DNA from: Deefgea piscis
GTDB lineage: Bacteria > Pseudomonadota > Gammaproteobacteria > Burkholderiales > Chitinibacteraceae
Assembly: GCF_019665785.1 (NCBI RefSeq)
Contig: NZ_CP081149.1
Coordinates: forward strand, 124,001-188,000
Direction of reading: 5' to 3'
DNA length: 64,000 bases
Shown piece by piece: positions 8,771-19,800 of this stretch. Both the position numbers and the translations under genes were made by a program. The first letter of the stretch is position 1; every line of letters begins with the position of its first letter. The notes below the pieces were generated by a model. That model saw nothing but the letters and a program-made list of their open reading frames with translations. It was not told the DNA's origin and ran no database searches.

Positions 8771-9882
8771 TTACCCTTTGCTCGCGCCGCACGAATTTCT
8801 GCTGGCATCACCAGATCAGCCTGATTACCCCAAGCCGTACGCTCGTAACTAATTGCCGCAGCCAGCTCGACATCCGACAAGGTGCCCCAACTTGGCATCG
8901 CATTTTTACCGTTGAGCACAATACGGATATGTTCAGCTTTTGCACCGTTGGCGATTTTAGACCCGGCTAAAGCAGGGAATGCGCCGCCACCGGCACCATC
9001 GACCTTATGGCATGCAGCGCAATTGGCTTCATAAGCTTGCTTGCCACGTTGCAATAATTCATCGCGGGTCCAGACCTTATTCGGATCATCGCGCGCAGCT
9101 TTGGCTCTGGCTTGCTGCTGCGCCAACCACAAATCAAAATCTGCCTGTGACACCACATTGACCACAATCGGCATAAAACCGTGATCTTTACCGCACAGCT
9201 CAACGCACTGCCCACGATACGTACCGATCTTGTCGGCTTTAAACCAAGTGTCGCGAATAAAGCCAGGAATCGCATCTTGTTTGACGCCAAAAGCAGGTAC
9301 GCCCCAGCTATGAATCACATCATTGCTAGTAGTTAAAATCCGAATTTTTTTACCCACCGGCACCACCAAGGGCTGATCGACCTCAAGCAGATACTGTGGA
9401 TTTTTTGCCTCGCCTTGACTCTGGTAATTCTCGATTTGCCCGCGAGGCGTCGCCAATCGACTTTTAAACCCGAAACCATGATCCAAATAGTCGTAAGCCC
9501 AGTACCACTGATGACCAGTTGCCTTAATCGTAAAATCAGCATCGTGGGTGTTTTTTTGCGCCAAAATAACGCTGGCAGCAGGCCAAGCCATGCCCAATAA
9601 AATGAGCGCTGGAATCAGCGTCCATAAAATTTCAACGAGGGTATTTTCATGAAACGGTTTGGCCACATGGCCGAGTGATTTTCTATGCCGCAAAATGGCA
9701 TAAAACATAAAGCCAAAAACCAAGACAAAAATCAGCAGAATCAGCAGCATCAACCAACTGTGTAAGGATTCGATTTGTTGCGCAATGCCCGTTACAGGTG
9801 GCTGAAATGTCCAGAACTCACCACTTGCCTTGGCATTTGCTGTCAACAGCACTGCCATTACTCCAGATAAACGCCAAAGCAT
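8767..9882 (-). CDS. coxB: Cytochrome c oxidase subunit II with fused cytochrome c domain
   Basis: A 371-residue subunit II. In order: signal peptide (MLWRLSGVMAVLLTANAKASG), two membrane helices, the cupredoxin domain with the CuA ligand set GQCVELCGKDHGFM, and a C-terminal class I cytochrome c domain with CAACHK heme attachment and a late Met in NAMPSWGTLSD. This is the caa3-like subunit II common in betaproteobacteria. The ATG at 9882 follows GGGAGGAAAAATCA and is preferred to the one at 9903. It is the first gene of the operon, so the promoter should lie in the 184-bp gap before the divergent DUF2189 gene. Confidence 0.97.
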   Translation of the reverse strand: MLWRLSGVMAVLLTANAKASGEFWTFQPPVTGIAQQIESLHSWLMLLILLIFVLVFGFMFYAILRHRKSLGHVAKPFHENTLVEILWTLIPALILLGMAWPAASVILAQKNTHDADFTIKATGHQWYWAYDYLDHGFGFKSRLATPRGQIENYQSQGEAKNPQYLLEVDQPLVVPVGKKIRILTTSNDVIHSWGVPAFGVKQDAIPGFIRDTWFKADKIGTYRGQCVELCGKDHGFMPIVVNVVSQADFDLWLAQQQARAKAARDDPNKVWTRDELLQRGKQAYEANCAACHKVDGAGGGAFPALAGSKIANGAKAEHIRIVLNGKNAMPSWGTLSDVELAAAISYERTAWGNQADLVMPAEIRAARAKGK

Positions 9883-10066
9883 TGATTTTTCCTCCCAACT
9901 CACGCTTTCACACTAGCCGAGTTTTACTCAGGCGCAAGTCAGCAAAAGCAAATAAAAATGCGGCATTGCAGCAAAATCCGCCTATCTGAAAGCAAAGCTA
10001 ATCACATGAAAACTGGCTATGAAAAAATAGCTGTTTTTTTACACTGCGTCTTGGGAGTGCCTCACC

Positions 10067-10834
10067 ATGGACTTACATTTAAATGAACTGGATCAGCATT
10101 TCACGCTACCTGTAACGCGAAAAGTCGGCTTTCTTCGCCCTTTAGCGTGGATCAAAATGGGCTGGCAAGATCTCCTTAAACACCCAGCGCCCAGCCTGCT
10201 GTACGGGCTGATTATTTCAGTCACCGGTGCTTTATTACTACTGTTTACGCTGCAAGATGTACACCTCTATACCACCGCAATTACTGGCTTTTTACTGCTG
10301 GCACCGCTGGGCGCTGCTGGTATTTATGAACTCACCAGTGAGCGAGATGAAGGCCGTGAAACATCCTTTATCCAGTCGATTCATGACCTGTATAAAAATG
10401 GCGGTCAGTTGGCGTTTTTAGGCGTGATTTTGGCTTTTATCGCCATCTCTTGGGAGCGAACTTCGGCGGTCTTGTTTGCCCTAATGTACTCAGGACAAAT
10501 CATCGAAAAACAATCCATTTGGCAGGCTTTAAGCGGTGAATTTCTACCCTTTACACTGGCATGGCTTGCCGGTGGTTTTGTATTAGCCTGCTTTGTATTT
10601 GCACTCACCGCAGTCTCAATTCCACTGCTGGCTGATCGAGAATTAGATAGCGTAACAGCGATGATGACTAGCTTGCGTGCAGTGGCCGAAAACATCCCGG
10701 CAATGGTCTTATGGGCTGCCATCATCGTGGCATTGACCGCATTGGGATTTGCCACATTTTTAATTGGCTTAATCGTCATATTTCCCTTGCTGGGACACGC
10801 AACTTGGTATGCTTACAAAGAACTGATTGAGTAA
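10067..10834 (+). CDS. DUF2189 integral membrane protein
   Basis: A 255-residue polytopic protein with about six hydrophobic helices. The N-terminal VGFLRPLAWIKMGWQDLLKHPAPSLLYG is the DUF2189 signature, and the ending IVIFPLLGHATWYAYKEL is also typical. DUF2189 proteins are often found next to aa3 oxidase operons in this group and have no proven function. The start follows GGGAG. It is divergent from coxB and shares the 184-bp promoter region. Confidence 0.85.
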   Translation: MDLHLNELDQHFTLPVTRKVGFLRPLAWIKMGWQDLLKHPAPSLLYGLIISVTGALLLLFTLQDVHLYTTAITGFLLLAPLGAAGIYELTSERDEGRETSFIQSIHDLYKNGGQLAFLGVILAFIAISWERTSAVLFALMYSGQIIEKQSIWQALSGEFLPFTLAWLAGGFVLACFVFALTAVSIPLLADRELDSVTAMMTSLRAVAENIPAMVLWAAIIVALTALGFATFLIGLIVIFPLLGHATWYAYKELIE

Positions 10835-10929
10835 AATTACACCAATACTGCATCTTGACGTAAATTAAAAACACTGAAGCAGTGCGGGATAATCCTGATG
10901 TGGAGTTCACTACTTAGCTATTAGCATGG

Positions 10930-10956
10930 GCCGTAAGATTGATATCAATCTACGGC
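10930..10956 (+). terminator. Stem-loop before dppA
   Basis: Inverted repeat gccgtaagattg / caatctacggc (one bulged base) followed by cattttctttt. It can end transcription from the DUF2189 gene or act in the dppA leader. Confidence 0.5.
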
Positions 10957-10985
10957 TCATTTTCTTTTAAGCGGAGTAATACTCA

Positions 10986-12584
10986 ATGCATCTCGAAGTA
11001 CGCAAACTGATGTTAGCCACCACGCTGGCCCTGATGGCTGGCACCAGCATGGCAGCGAATAAAACGCTGATTTATTGCTCCGAAGCCAGCCCATCCGGTT
11101 TTGACCCAACCCGCCAAGTGACTGGTGGCGATTTTGACGCGTCAGCCGAAACGATCTTTAACCGCCTTACCGAATTCGAGCGTGGTTCGACACAAATTCG
11201 TCCAGGTTTGGCCGAAAAATGGGATGTTTCGCCCGACAATTTGACTTACACGTTCACACTGAGAAAAGGCGTTAAATTCCACACCACGCCGTACTTCAAA
11301 CCAAGTCGTGATTTTAATGCCGATGACGTGATCTTTACCGTGCAACGAATGATTGATAAAAATCATCCATTCAATAAAGCCGCGCCGGCTGATTTTCCTT
11401 ATGTTTCTGACATGAGTCTGGATACCAATATTGCCGCAGTCGAAAAACTCGACGCCAATACCGTCCGCATTAAACTCAAAACAGTCGACGCCGCTTTCTT
11501 GCAAAATTTGGCCATGTCATTTGCCTCGATTCACTCCGCTGAATACGCCGATCAATTACTCAAATCTGGCAAAGCCAATCAAATCAATACCCAGCCAATT
11601 GGTACTGGCCCTTTTGTATTTCGCAGCTATCAAAAAGACGCCAATATCCGTTTTGATGGCAACAGCCAATATTGGCGCAAAGGCGACGTTCAGCTAGATA
11701 AATTGATTTTTGCGATTACCACTGACGCGTCGGTTCGTTATCAAAAATTGCAAAAAAATGAATGCCAAGTGATGGCTTATCCTCGCCCAGCAGATATCAA
11801 AGCGATTCAAGCCAATCCAAAACTCAACTTGCTACAGCAAGCTGGTTTTAACTTAGGTTGGCTCAGCTACAACGTACAGAAAAAGCCTTTTGATAAGCTG
11901 GAAGTGCGCCAAGCACTCGATATGGCGATCAATAAACCCGCCATTTTAGCCGCGGTGTATCAAGGTGCTGGCCAGCCAGCGACCAATCCAATGGCACCAA
12001 CACAATGGTCTTACAACAAAAAGCTCAAAGACGCGCCATTTGATCCAGCCAAAGCCAAAGCCATGCTCGCCAAAGCCGGCGTTGCCGAAGGCACTGAAAT
12101 CACCTTGTGGGCGATGCCAGTACAACGCGCCTATAACCCGAATGCCAAATTAATGGCCGAGATGATTCAATCTGATTGGGCAAAAATCGGCATTAAAGCC
12201 AAGATTGTCAGCTACGAATGGGGCGAATACATCAAGCGCGCTAAAGCCGGCGAGCATGATTCATTGATGATTGGTTGGACTGGTGATAATGGTGATCCAG
12301 ACAACTGGCTTGGCGTGAACTTAGGCTGCGAAGCCGTCGGCGGCAATAATTATTCACGATGGTGCAATAAAGAGTTTGATACTTTAGTGGTCAAAGCACG
12401 CACGCTGAGCAATCAAGCCGAGCGCACTAAGCTGTACGAAAAAGCCCAAGAAGTATTCAAGCGCGAATTACCATTTACCCCCATCGCCCACTCGACGGTG
12501 TATCAACCACTGAGCAAATCAGTACAAGGCTTCAAAGTCAGCCCATTTGGCCTGAATTCCTTTTATGGCGTGACCGTCAAATAA
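10986..12584 (+). CDS. dppA: Dipeptide ABC transporter substrate-binding protein
   Basis: A 532-residue periplasmic family-5 solute-binding protein. The signal peptide (KLMLATTLALMAGTSMAA) is followed by the DppA-like start NKTLIYCSEASPSGFDPT; other motifs are LTYTFTLRKGVKFH and GTGPFVFRSYQKD. It presents di- or oligopeptides (or related ligands such as heme in some species) to DppBC. It is first in dppABCDF and separated from dppB by a stem-loop, which in such operons helps give more binding protein than permease. A paralogue lies at 29167-30747. Confidence 0.93.
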   Translation: MHLEVRKLMLATTLALMAGTSMAANKTLIYCSEASPSGFDPTRQVTGGDFDASAETIFNRLTEFERGSTQIRPGLAEKWDVSPDNLTYTFTLRKGVKFHTTPYFKPSRDFNADDVIFTVQRMIDKNHPFNKAAPADFPYVSDMSLDTNIAAVEKLDANTVRIKLKTVDAAFLQNLAMSFASIHSAEYADQLLKSGKANQINTQPIGTGPFVFRSYQKDANIRFDGNSQYWRKGDVQLDKLIFAITTDASVRYQKLQKNECQVMAYPRPADIKAIQANPKLNLLQQAGFNLGWLSYNVQKKPFDKLEVRQALDMAINKPAILAAVYQGAGQPATNPMAPTQWSYNKKLKDAPFDPAKAKAMLAKAGVAEGTEITLWAMPVQRAYNPNAKLMAEMIQSDWAKIGIKAKIVSYEWGEYIKRAKAGEHDSLMIGWTGDNGDPDNWLGVNLGCEAVGGNNYSRWCNKEFDTLVVKARTLSNQAERTKLYEKAQEVFKRELPFTPIAHSTVYQPLSKSVQGFKVSPFGLNSFYGVTVK

Positions 12585-12594
12585 TCTGCAATGC

Positions 12595-12622
12595 GCCCAG
12601 CCTAAATGATTTTAGGCTGGGC
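12595..12622 (+). terminator. Intercistronic stem-loop between dppA and dppB
   Basis: A perfect 12-bp stem (gcccagcctaaa / tttaggctgggc) with a 4-base loop and a following tttct. It lies 10 bases after the dppA stop and is likely a partial terminator or mRNA-end protector that sets the dppA:dppBCDF ratio. Confidence 0.75.
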
Positions 12623-12676
12623 TTTCTCCGTCCTATCGTCTAACCGCCCGTGCCTTTTCTCACGGGGAGAATGCCC

Positions 12677-13687
12677 ATGTTCAGCTTTATCATTAAGCGT
12701 ATTTCAGTCGCAATTCCCACCTTTTTGGGCGTCACGCTACTGGCTTTCGCCCTCATTCATATGATCCCCGGTGATCCAGTATTACTGCTGGTTGGCGAGC
12801 GCCGACTGGACCCTGAATTTTATCGCGCCGCCATGCAGCGCCTAGGCCTTGATCAGCCACTCTATGTGCAATATTGGGAGTATTTGCGCCAATTGCTGCA
12901 AGGTAATTTGGGCGAATCGATCGTGACGCACGAGCCGGTGATGAGCGAATTTCTTAAATTATTCCCCGCGACTGTCGAGCTGTCGATGGCGGCGATGCTG
13001 TTTGCCGTGGTGTGTGGCCTCGCTGCCGGCATGCTGGCGGCAACCAAACGCGGCACCGTGATTGATCACACCGTGATGGGTGCGGCACTCACTGGCTATT
13101 CAATGCCGATTTTTTGGTGGGGGCTGATTCTGATTATGGTGTTCTCAGTTCACCTTGACTGGACGCCGGTTTCTGGCCGCATTGCCTTGGAATACGACAT
13201 CCCAGCAGTCACTGGCTTTATGCTGATAGACACCTTGCTCTCCGGTGAAGAAGGCGCATTTAAATCCGCAGTCATGCATTTGATTTTGCCAGCCATTGTT
13301 TTAGGCACCATTCCAATGGCAGTGATTGCGCGCATGACGCGCTCATCGATGCTCGAAGTATTGCGCGAAGACTATATCCGCACCGCGCGCGCCAAAGGGC
13401 TGAGCCGCACGCGGATTATTATTGTGCATGCACTGCGTAATGCCTTAATTCCCGTCGTCACCGTGATTGGTCTGCAAGTGGGCACCTTGCTCGCCGGCGC
13501 CGTGCTCACCGAGACGATTTTCTCTTGGCCGGGCATTGGTAAATGGCTAATTGACTCGATTTCTCGCCGTGATTATCCGGTCGTTCAAGGCGGTATTTTG
13601 CTCATCGCCACGCTGATTATTTTTGTTAACTTGCTGGTCGACATCCTCTATGGGGTGATCAATCCACGTATTCGCCATTCGAGATAA
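12677..13687 (+). CDS. dppB: Dipeptide ABC transporter permease DppB
   Basis: A 336-residue inner membrane permease with six helices, close to the E. coli DppB length. Family motifs are MFSFIIKRISVAIPTFLGVTLLAF at the start, HMIPGDPV, and the EAA loop DYIRTARAKGLSRTRIIIVHALRNALIPV that docks on the ATPases. The ATG at 12677 has GGGGAG seven bases upstream; the ATGs at 12650 and 12671 are less well placed. Confidence 0.95.
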   Translation: MFSFIIKRISVAIPTFLGVTLLAFALIHMIPGDPVLLLVGERRLDPEFYRAAMQRLGLDQPLYVQYWEYLRQLLQGNLGESIVTHEPVMSEFLKLFPATVELSMAAMLFAVVCGLAAGMLAATKRGTVIDHTVMGAALTGYSMPIFWWGLILIMVFSVHLDWTPVSGRIALEYDIPAVTGFMLIDTLLSGEEGAFKSAVMHLILPAIVLGTIPMAVIARMTRSSMLEVLREDYIRTARAKGLSRTRIIIVHALRNALIPVVTVIGLQVGTLLAGAVLTETIFSWPGIGKWLIDSISRRDYPVVQGGILLIATLIIFVNLLVDILYGVINPRIRHSR

Positions 13688-13693
13688 GCTTTT

Positions 13694-14599
13694 ATGACTA
13701 CCCCGACCATTGTTGTTGAAGCCCCGTTTTCTCACCCCTCGCCATGGACTGAGTTTTGGCAATCGTTTCGCGCCAACCGTGGCGCGCTGATTGCGTTAAT
13801 TTATTTTGTTAGCTTGGTTTTAGTGGCGGTATTTGCCCCTATCCTTGCGCCACACAGCCCTATCGAGCAATACCGTGATGCATTTTTAACGCCACCGGCT
13901 TGGCTAGAAGGCGGCTCGTGGCAATTTATTCTGGGCACTGATGAAGTCGGCCGCGATATTTTATCGCGCCTGATGTATGGCGCACGCCTCTCGCTCACCA
14001 TTGGCTTGGTATCGGTCTTGCTGTCGTTAATTCCCGGTGTGATTTTGGGGCTGATTGCCGCGTTTTATCCGGGCAAAATTGGCGACGCCATTATGCGTTT
14101 CATGGATGTCATGCTGGCCTTGCCTTCATTGCTGCTGGCCGTCGCAATTGTTGCGGTACTCGGGCCTGGCCTCACCAATACCATGCTGGCGATTGCCGTG
14201 GTGTCGTTGCCATCGTATGTGCGCTTAGCGCGCGCTTCAGCGATGACCGAGCTACACAAAGACTATGTGATTGCCAGCCGCTTAGCTGGCGCAGGCCAAT
14301 TGCGTTTGATGTTTAACACCGTGTTGCCTAACTGTATGGCACCGTTAATTGTGCAAGCGACGCTGGGGTTTTCGGCGGCGATTTTAGATGCTGCGGCGCT
14401 CGGCTTTTTGGGTTTAGGTGCACAACCACCGCTACCTGAATGGGGCACGATGCTCGCCTCGGCGCGTGATTACATCGAAAGCGCTTGGTGGGTGGTCACT
14501 ATGCCCGGACTTGCGATCTTGATCACCGTGATTGCCTTAAATTTGATGGGCGACGGTCTGCGCGATGCGCTCGATCCTAAATTAAAAAAATTAGCGTAA
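13694..14599 (+). CDS. dppC: Dipeptide ABC transporter permease DppC
   Basis: A 301-residue permease partner of DppB. The N-terminal segment [29 protein letters not shown] and the sequence [21 protein letters not shown] are diagnostic of the DppC/OppC branch. The EAA loop is [21 protein letters not shown]. It starts 6 bases after dppB. Confidence 0.95.
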   Translation: MTTPTIVVEAPFSHPSPWTEFWQSFRANRGALIALIYFVSLVLVAVFAPILAPHSPIEQYRDAFLTPPAWLEGGSWQFILGTDEVGRDILSRLMYGARLSLTIGLVSVLLSLIPGVILGLIAAFYPGKIGDAIMRFMDVMLALPSLLLAVAIVAVLGPGLTNTMLAIAVVSLPSYVRLARASAMTELHKDYVIASRLAGAGQLRLMFNTVLPNCMAPLIVQATLGFSAAILDAAALGFLGLGAQPPLPEWGTMLASARDYIESAWWVVTMPGLAILITVIALNLMGDGLRDALDPKLKKLA

Positions 14600-14607
14600 G
14601 GCAAGGT

Positions 14608-15591
14608 ATGAGTTTATTAGACATTCGCAAGCTCAACGTGACCTTTGGCCACGGCAGCAATCCATTTCGGGCGGTATCTGGGCTCGATCTGAGCATCAAT
14701 AGCGGTGAAATTTTAGGTATCGTCGGCGAATCGGGCTCAGGCAAATCAGTCACCATGCTGGCGATGATGGGCCTGATTGACGCGCCCGGCATTGTCACCG
14801 CCGACACTTTAAGTTTTGCCGGTCAAGATTTAATTGGCATGAAACCGGCGCAAAAAAGGCAAATCATTGGCCGCGATATTGCAATGATTTTTCAAGACGC
14901 GCTCACCAGCCTCAACCCCGCGTATACCGTGGGCGACCAATTAATAGAAACGCTCAAGCAACATACCCCACTACGCGGGGCGGCACTCAAAGCGCGTGCT
15001 TTAGAATTACTTGAGCAAGTTGAAATCCCCGACGCCAAATCGCGCCTCAATGCCTATCCGCATCAACTATCAGGCGGAATGAGCCAGCGCGTGATGATTG
15101 CGATGGCGATTGCCTGTAAGCCCAAATTGCTGATTGCCGACGAGCCCACCACCGCGCTCGACGTAACGGTGCAAGCGCAGATTATGGAATTATTGGTTAA
15201 TCTGCAAAAACAAAACGATATGGCGCTGATTTTAATCACCCACGATCTGGCGGTGGTCGCTGAAATCGCGCAAGAAATGGTCGTTATGTACGCCGGTGAA
15301 GTCGTCGAAACCAGCGCCACCGACACGCTATTTGCCACGCCACGTCATCCGTATACGCAAGCGCTGCTCAGCTCGATTCCAGAGCACAGCAAAGGTGCGC
15401 GCCGCTTAAATACCCTCGCTGGTGTGGTACCGGGACAATACGATAGGCCGGCAGGTTGCTTACTCAGCCCGCGCTGCCTATATGCCAGCGCACAATGTGC
15501 ATCGCAGCACCCACCCCTAATACCTATGGCAGGTACTAGTGTGCGCTGCTTTACTCCATTAGATTCCAACGGTATACCTAGTCATGAGTAA
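14608..15591 (+). CDS. dppD: Dipeptide ABC transporter ATPase DppD
   Basis: A 327-residue ATPase with Walker [10 protein letters not shown]-loop [16 protein letters not shown], signature [14 protein letters not shown], Walker [13 protein letters not shown] and the H-loop THDLAVV. The C-terminal oligopeptide-transporter extension contains the cysteine cluster ([15 protein letters not shown]) associated with an Fe-S cluster in DppD/DppF proteins. It overlaps dppF by 8 bases. Confidence 0.95.
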   Translation: MSLLDIRKLNVTFGHGSNPFRAVSGLDLSINSGEILGIVGESGSGKSVTMLAMMGLIDAPGIVTADTLSFAGQDLIGMKPAQKRQIIGRDIAMIFQDALTSLNPAYTVGDQLIETLKQHTPLRGAALKARALELLEQVEIPDAKSRLNAYPHQLSGGMSQRVMIAMAIACKPKLLIADEPTTALDVTVQAQIMELLVNLQKQNDMALILITHDLAVVAEIAQEMVVMYAGEVVETSATDTLFATPRHPYTQALLSSIPEHSKGARRLNTLAGVVPGQYDRPAGCLLSPRCLYASAQCASQHPPLIPMAGTSVRCFTPLDSNGIPSHE

Positions 15592-16564
15592 AAATAATAT
15601 AAGCCCTATTCTGCGCGCTCAACACCTATCGCGGCACTATCAAGTTGGCGGTGGACTCTGGAAAAGCGCCGCCACCGTCAAAGCACTCAATGACGTTTCA
15701 TTTGAACTGTTTGCCGGCAAAACGCTGGCCGTAGTGGGCGAATCGGGCTGTGGTAAATCCACGCTGGCGCGCCAGCTCACCTTAATTGAAAGTCCTAGCG
15801 CCGGTCATTTAATTATCGACGGCATTGATATCGCCAGCGCCGATGCCAGCCAACTCAAAACACTGCGCCCTAAAGTGCAAATGGTGTTTCAAAATCCATT
15901 TGCCAGCTTAAACCCGCGCAAAACCATTGGCGACATGCTCAGCGAGCCTTTATTACTCAATACCGAGCTCACTACCAGCGAGCGCAAAGCCCGCGTGCAC
16001 GACATGCTCAAAACGGTTGGCCTGCGCCCAGAGCACTATCATCGCTATCCGCATATGTTTTCGGGTGGCCAGCGCCAACGCGTCGCCATTGCCCGCGCCA
16101 TGATGCTGCAACCGGCGATTTTGGTCGCCGACGAGCCAACCTCGGCGCTCGACGTTTCCATCCAAGCGCAAATTCTGAATCTATTTATGGATTTGCAAGA
16201 ACAACTGGGCACTGCCTATGTGTTTGTCAGCCACAATCTGGCCGTGGTTGAACACGTCGCCGACGATGTGATGGTGATGTACTTTGGTAGCACCGTTGAA
16301 TACGGTCCAAAAACCAGTATTTTTGCGCAACCCTTGCACCCGTACACCCGAGCCTTAATGTCGGCAACGCCGGCGATTCGCGCCGAAAATCGACGAGAAA
16401 AAGTTAAATTAATCGGCGAGCTGCCATCGCCAATTAATCCGCCATCGGGCTGCACCTTCCATACGCGTTGCCCCTACGCCAATGCCCACTGCCAAACCGC
16501 CGTCCCAGAGTTACGCCCCTTTGCCGGCAGAATGGTCGCCTGCCACCGTATAGAAGAAATCTAA
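15584..16564 (+). CDS. dppF: Dipeptide ABC transporter ATPase DppF
   Basis: A 326-residue ATPase, the second motor subunit. Walker A GESGCGKS, signature [14 protein letters not shown], Walker [13 protein letters not shown] and H-loop SHNLAVV are intact. The C-terminal cysteine motif is [16 protein letters not shown]. It is the last gene of the transporter; just after it lies a GC-rich hairpin (gccgcg / cgcggc, about 16571-16590) and then the 7-bp repeat tract. Confidence 0.95.
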   Translation: MSKNNISPILRAQHLSRHYQVGGGLWKSAATVKALNDVSFELFAGKTLAVVGESGCGKSTLARQLTLIESPSAGHLIIDGIDIASADASQLKTLRPKVQMVFQNPFASLNPRKTIGDMLSEPLLLNTELTTSERKARVHDMLKTVGLRPEHYHRYPHMFSGGQRQRVAIARAMMLQPAILVADEPTSALDVSIQAQILNLFMDLQEQLGTAYVFVSHNLAVVEHVADDVMVMYFGSTVEYGPKTSIFAQPLHPYTRALMSATPAIRAENRREKVKLIGELPSPINPPSGCTFHTRCPYANAHCQTAVPELRPFAGRMVACHRIEEI

Positions 16565-16854
16565 GCCCCACCCGCCGCGCAACTCGCGGCGGCTCCGGCG
16601 CATTCCGCGCCTCGCACCCTGCACTCCCCACTCCCCACTCCCCACTCCCCACTCCCCACTCCCCACTCCCCACTCCCCACTCCCCACTCCCCACTCCCCA
16701 CTCCCCACTCCCCACTCCCCACTCCCCACTCCCGGCAGTATTCACATTTTTAATTCATCCGACTGCACTTGCTGTCTTGAATGGCAAGGTGCAGAATGTG
16801 TTTTGTTTAGCCAAAAACTCAAACAACTAAACACCATTACAAAGGGATGTAATC
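16565..16854. other. Intergenic region between dppF and the mannoside locus
   Basis: Holds a GC-rich hairpin, the heptamer tract at 16623-16733 and about 120 bases of leader for the glycosidase gene. AAAGGGA before the ATG at 16855 is the ribosome site. I see no additional gene; short ORFs across the tract translate only the repeat. Confidence 0.6.
16623..16733. repeat. Perfect heptamer tandem repeat (ACTCCCC)
   Basis: About 15.9 uninterrupted copies of the 7-mer ACTCCCC with no visible mismatch, in the gap between dppF and the glycosidase operon. Seven is not a multiple of three, and the tract is outside genes, so copy-number change would alter spacing, not a reading frame. Confidence 0.97.
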
Positions 16855-19800
16855 ATGGCAATGCTGGCTTTTTACGACGCTGATTTTCCTTTTTCGGGGG
16901 TGAGGCCTAGCCACATGCCGCAGCATGCTGTGATGCATTGCGCTGATACGCTGAGCGACGCCTTAAATCGCGCAACGATGCCGGCGGTTTTTGTGCATTT
17001 ACACGGCCGCTATTTCCCGCAAGCAGCATGGCCTGCCTTACTCGACTTTTTGGCGCGTGGTGGCAATATGCTCACTTTAGGCCAAGCCGTATTTAGTGAA
17101 CCAGTCGACGCCAATGGCCAGCACCAGCCACAAGCGGCGCTATTTCGCCAGCTCGATATTCATGAAATCCAAAGCGTAGAAGCGTCGCACAGCACCCACC
17201 TTGCTGCCGGCGCCAACTTCCCTTGGTTGAGCGACAAGCTCGCGCAATTCAATCTGAACCTCACTGCCAGCACCGACAGCTTGGTGCTGATGCCAACCAA
17301 AACCAAAGATCAGCCACTCGATTCGGGTTCAGCCGGGCCAATGGATGCACGAATTTATCCTTTGCTGATGGCGATGGAAGGACAGCAGCACATCGCCAGC
17401 CCGATTGTGATGATTGAGCGCTTGCGCGGTGCAATGGCTGGGTCGCGACAAATATTTGCCAATATCACGCCAGATGAAACGTTCTGGCAGCAAGGCGGTA
17501 TGGCCTTGCTCGAACAACTCGCCGAGCACGCTAGCCACGGCGTGACCGAATGCTGGCTCAAACCCGACTTTGCTTGCTATGAACCGGGCGAGCACGCAAC
17601 GATCACCTTGCAAGCCGAGGCGATCGGTGCTGCCATCGGGCAAAACTGGACCGCGACCATCACAACGAGGTATCGCGATGCAGTCATTGATCAACAAAAG
17701 CTGCAGCTCAATACCCAGCAATCCGGCCTGCAAAGCTTGCGCTTTGCCTTACCGACAACGATTGAAGCAGGGCTGTATACGCTGTACGCCGAACTCAAAA
17801 GCGAACAAGGCGAAGTGATTGATTTGCAACAAGGTTTTTGGGGACGCGATGCCGAGTTACTCGCACGCGGTACGCGAATGCGCGCTGGCCGCGATTATTT
17901 TATTCGCGACGACAAAACCACGCCGATTGTCGGCATGACGTATATGGCGAGCGACGTACATCGCAAATTCCTGCATCTACCGAATGTCGCAGTCTGGCAG
18001 CAAGACATGGCGACGCTGGCGATTATGGGCGTCAATTATTTGCGCACCGGCATTTGGACTGCGTGGCGGCAATTGATGTTTGTCGATGGCCACGCCAATG
18101 AAGCGCTACTGCGCGCGATTGATGCGTTTATTTTGACCGCCGCCAGCCATGACTTGGAAAGCTGCTTTACCTTTTTTGCTTTTACCCCCGAGGCGTGGGA
18201 AGGCCGCAATCCCTACCTCGATCCACGCAGCCGCAGCGCGCAAAAACGCTTTATCCGCAGCATCATCAGCCGCCACACGCAAACCACGCGCGTGCATTGG
18301 GATCTCATCAATGAACCATCGATGTTTGATCCACAGCGGATTTTTGTCGGCCCGCGCAGCTTGGGTGATGAATTTGAAACGCGCGCCTTTATCCAGCATT
18401 TGCAGGCAATCAACTCCGATATTGCTCATTGGCAACGTGCATGGGATTTAAGCCCAGCACAGCTGGCCGATTGGTCGGCAGTTCGGCCACCGCAGCCGGA
18501 AGACATCGGCTTTAACACCACCGAAATCGCCGTTAAACAGCATGGGCAGTGGCTGGATTACGCGCTATTTACGCAGGCGGTGCACCGCGAATGGGCGGCA
18601 GATTTAGCAGCGAGCATTAAGACCCTGATTCCAGACGTGATGGTGTGCGTCGGCCAAGACGAAGCGCTGGGCCAGCAGCGCCCCTCGCCGTTTTTCTTTG
18701 CCGATGCCGTCGATTACACCAGCGTGCACAGTTGGTGGCTCAACGACGCGCTGGGCTGGGATAGCCTGTTTAGCAAAACGCCCAACACGCCGAACTTAAT
18801 CCAAGAAACCGGCATCATGCACGTGGCCCGCGCCAACGGCCGCTCGCGCCGCAATGAGACCGAGCTGATGCAGCTATTAGAGCGTAAATACGCCTATGCC
18901 TTTGCCTACGGCAACGCCGGTGCGGTGCAATGGATCTGGAATTGCAATTACCATATGGACAATATCAACGAGTCGCATATCGGTGCATGCCGTGCCGATG
19001 GCTCGCAAAAACCCGAGGCCAGCATTACCGCAGCATTTGGGCAGTTCATCAAAAAAACTGGGGTATTGCTAGAAAACCGAAAACTAGCAGAGATTGCCGT
19101 CGTATACCCATTTAGCAATGACTATAGCAATCGCCGCTCAACACTCGCAGCCACGCAAGCAATGGTGCGCAATCTGGCGTTTGAATTTGGCGTGAATCTA
19201 CGCGCGGTGGGCGAGCATGATTTAAGTAGCCTATTTGCTGCGCCGCCTCAGTTGCTATTACTGCCTTGCCCGCAAAACTTGGATGCCGCGTGCTGGCAGC
19301 AAATCGAGCAATTACTCGCTGAGCACGCGATTACCGTGCTGCTCACGGGGCCGGCGACGCTGGATTGTTATTTCAATCCTTGCCAGCGCGCGCCGTTTAG
19401 CAACGCTAGTACGCGCAACTTAAGCCGCGAAGAAACGCTACAGATTGGCGAGCAAACCTATCGCGCCAGCTACATCGGCGAAGCCATTGCGCAACTCGAT
19501 ACCGGTTGCGATGCCGCCGGTCAGGCGGAGCAAATCGAACACTTCTCACTCGGCCAAGGGCAAATCATTTGGTGCCCGCTACCGCTAGAACTCAATGCCA
19601 ATCCCGAGACTTTAAGCGCGCTATATCAATACGCGATGCGCGCCGCCAACATTCAGCCTACTTGGCGCTGGATTGGAAACGAGAAAGCGCCAGCGGGTAT
19701 TTTCATGCAACAACAGCAGTTTGCCGCACATACACTGTGGATTGCGGTCAACGAAAGCAGTCGCGCGCACGCGCTGCATTGGCAAGCGGACGCTCACACC

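Noticed and set aside
10855..10893. Possible sigma-70 promoter for dppA (ttgacg ... gataat)
   Set aside because: The spacer is about 27 bases, too long for a normal promoter.
16434..16830. ORFs on both strands across the heptamer tract
   Set aside because: They translate only the 7-bp repeat (GEWGVGS, TPHSPLP periodicities) and overlap the dppF end; no start signal or domain.
16833..16850. Possible LacI operator (attac ... gtaat dyad)
   Set aside because: Only 5-bp arms around the ribosome site and no central CG typical of LacI-family operators; no second copy found.
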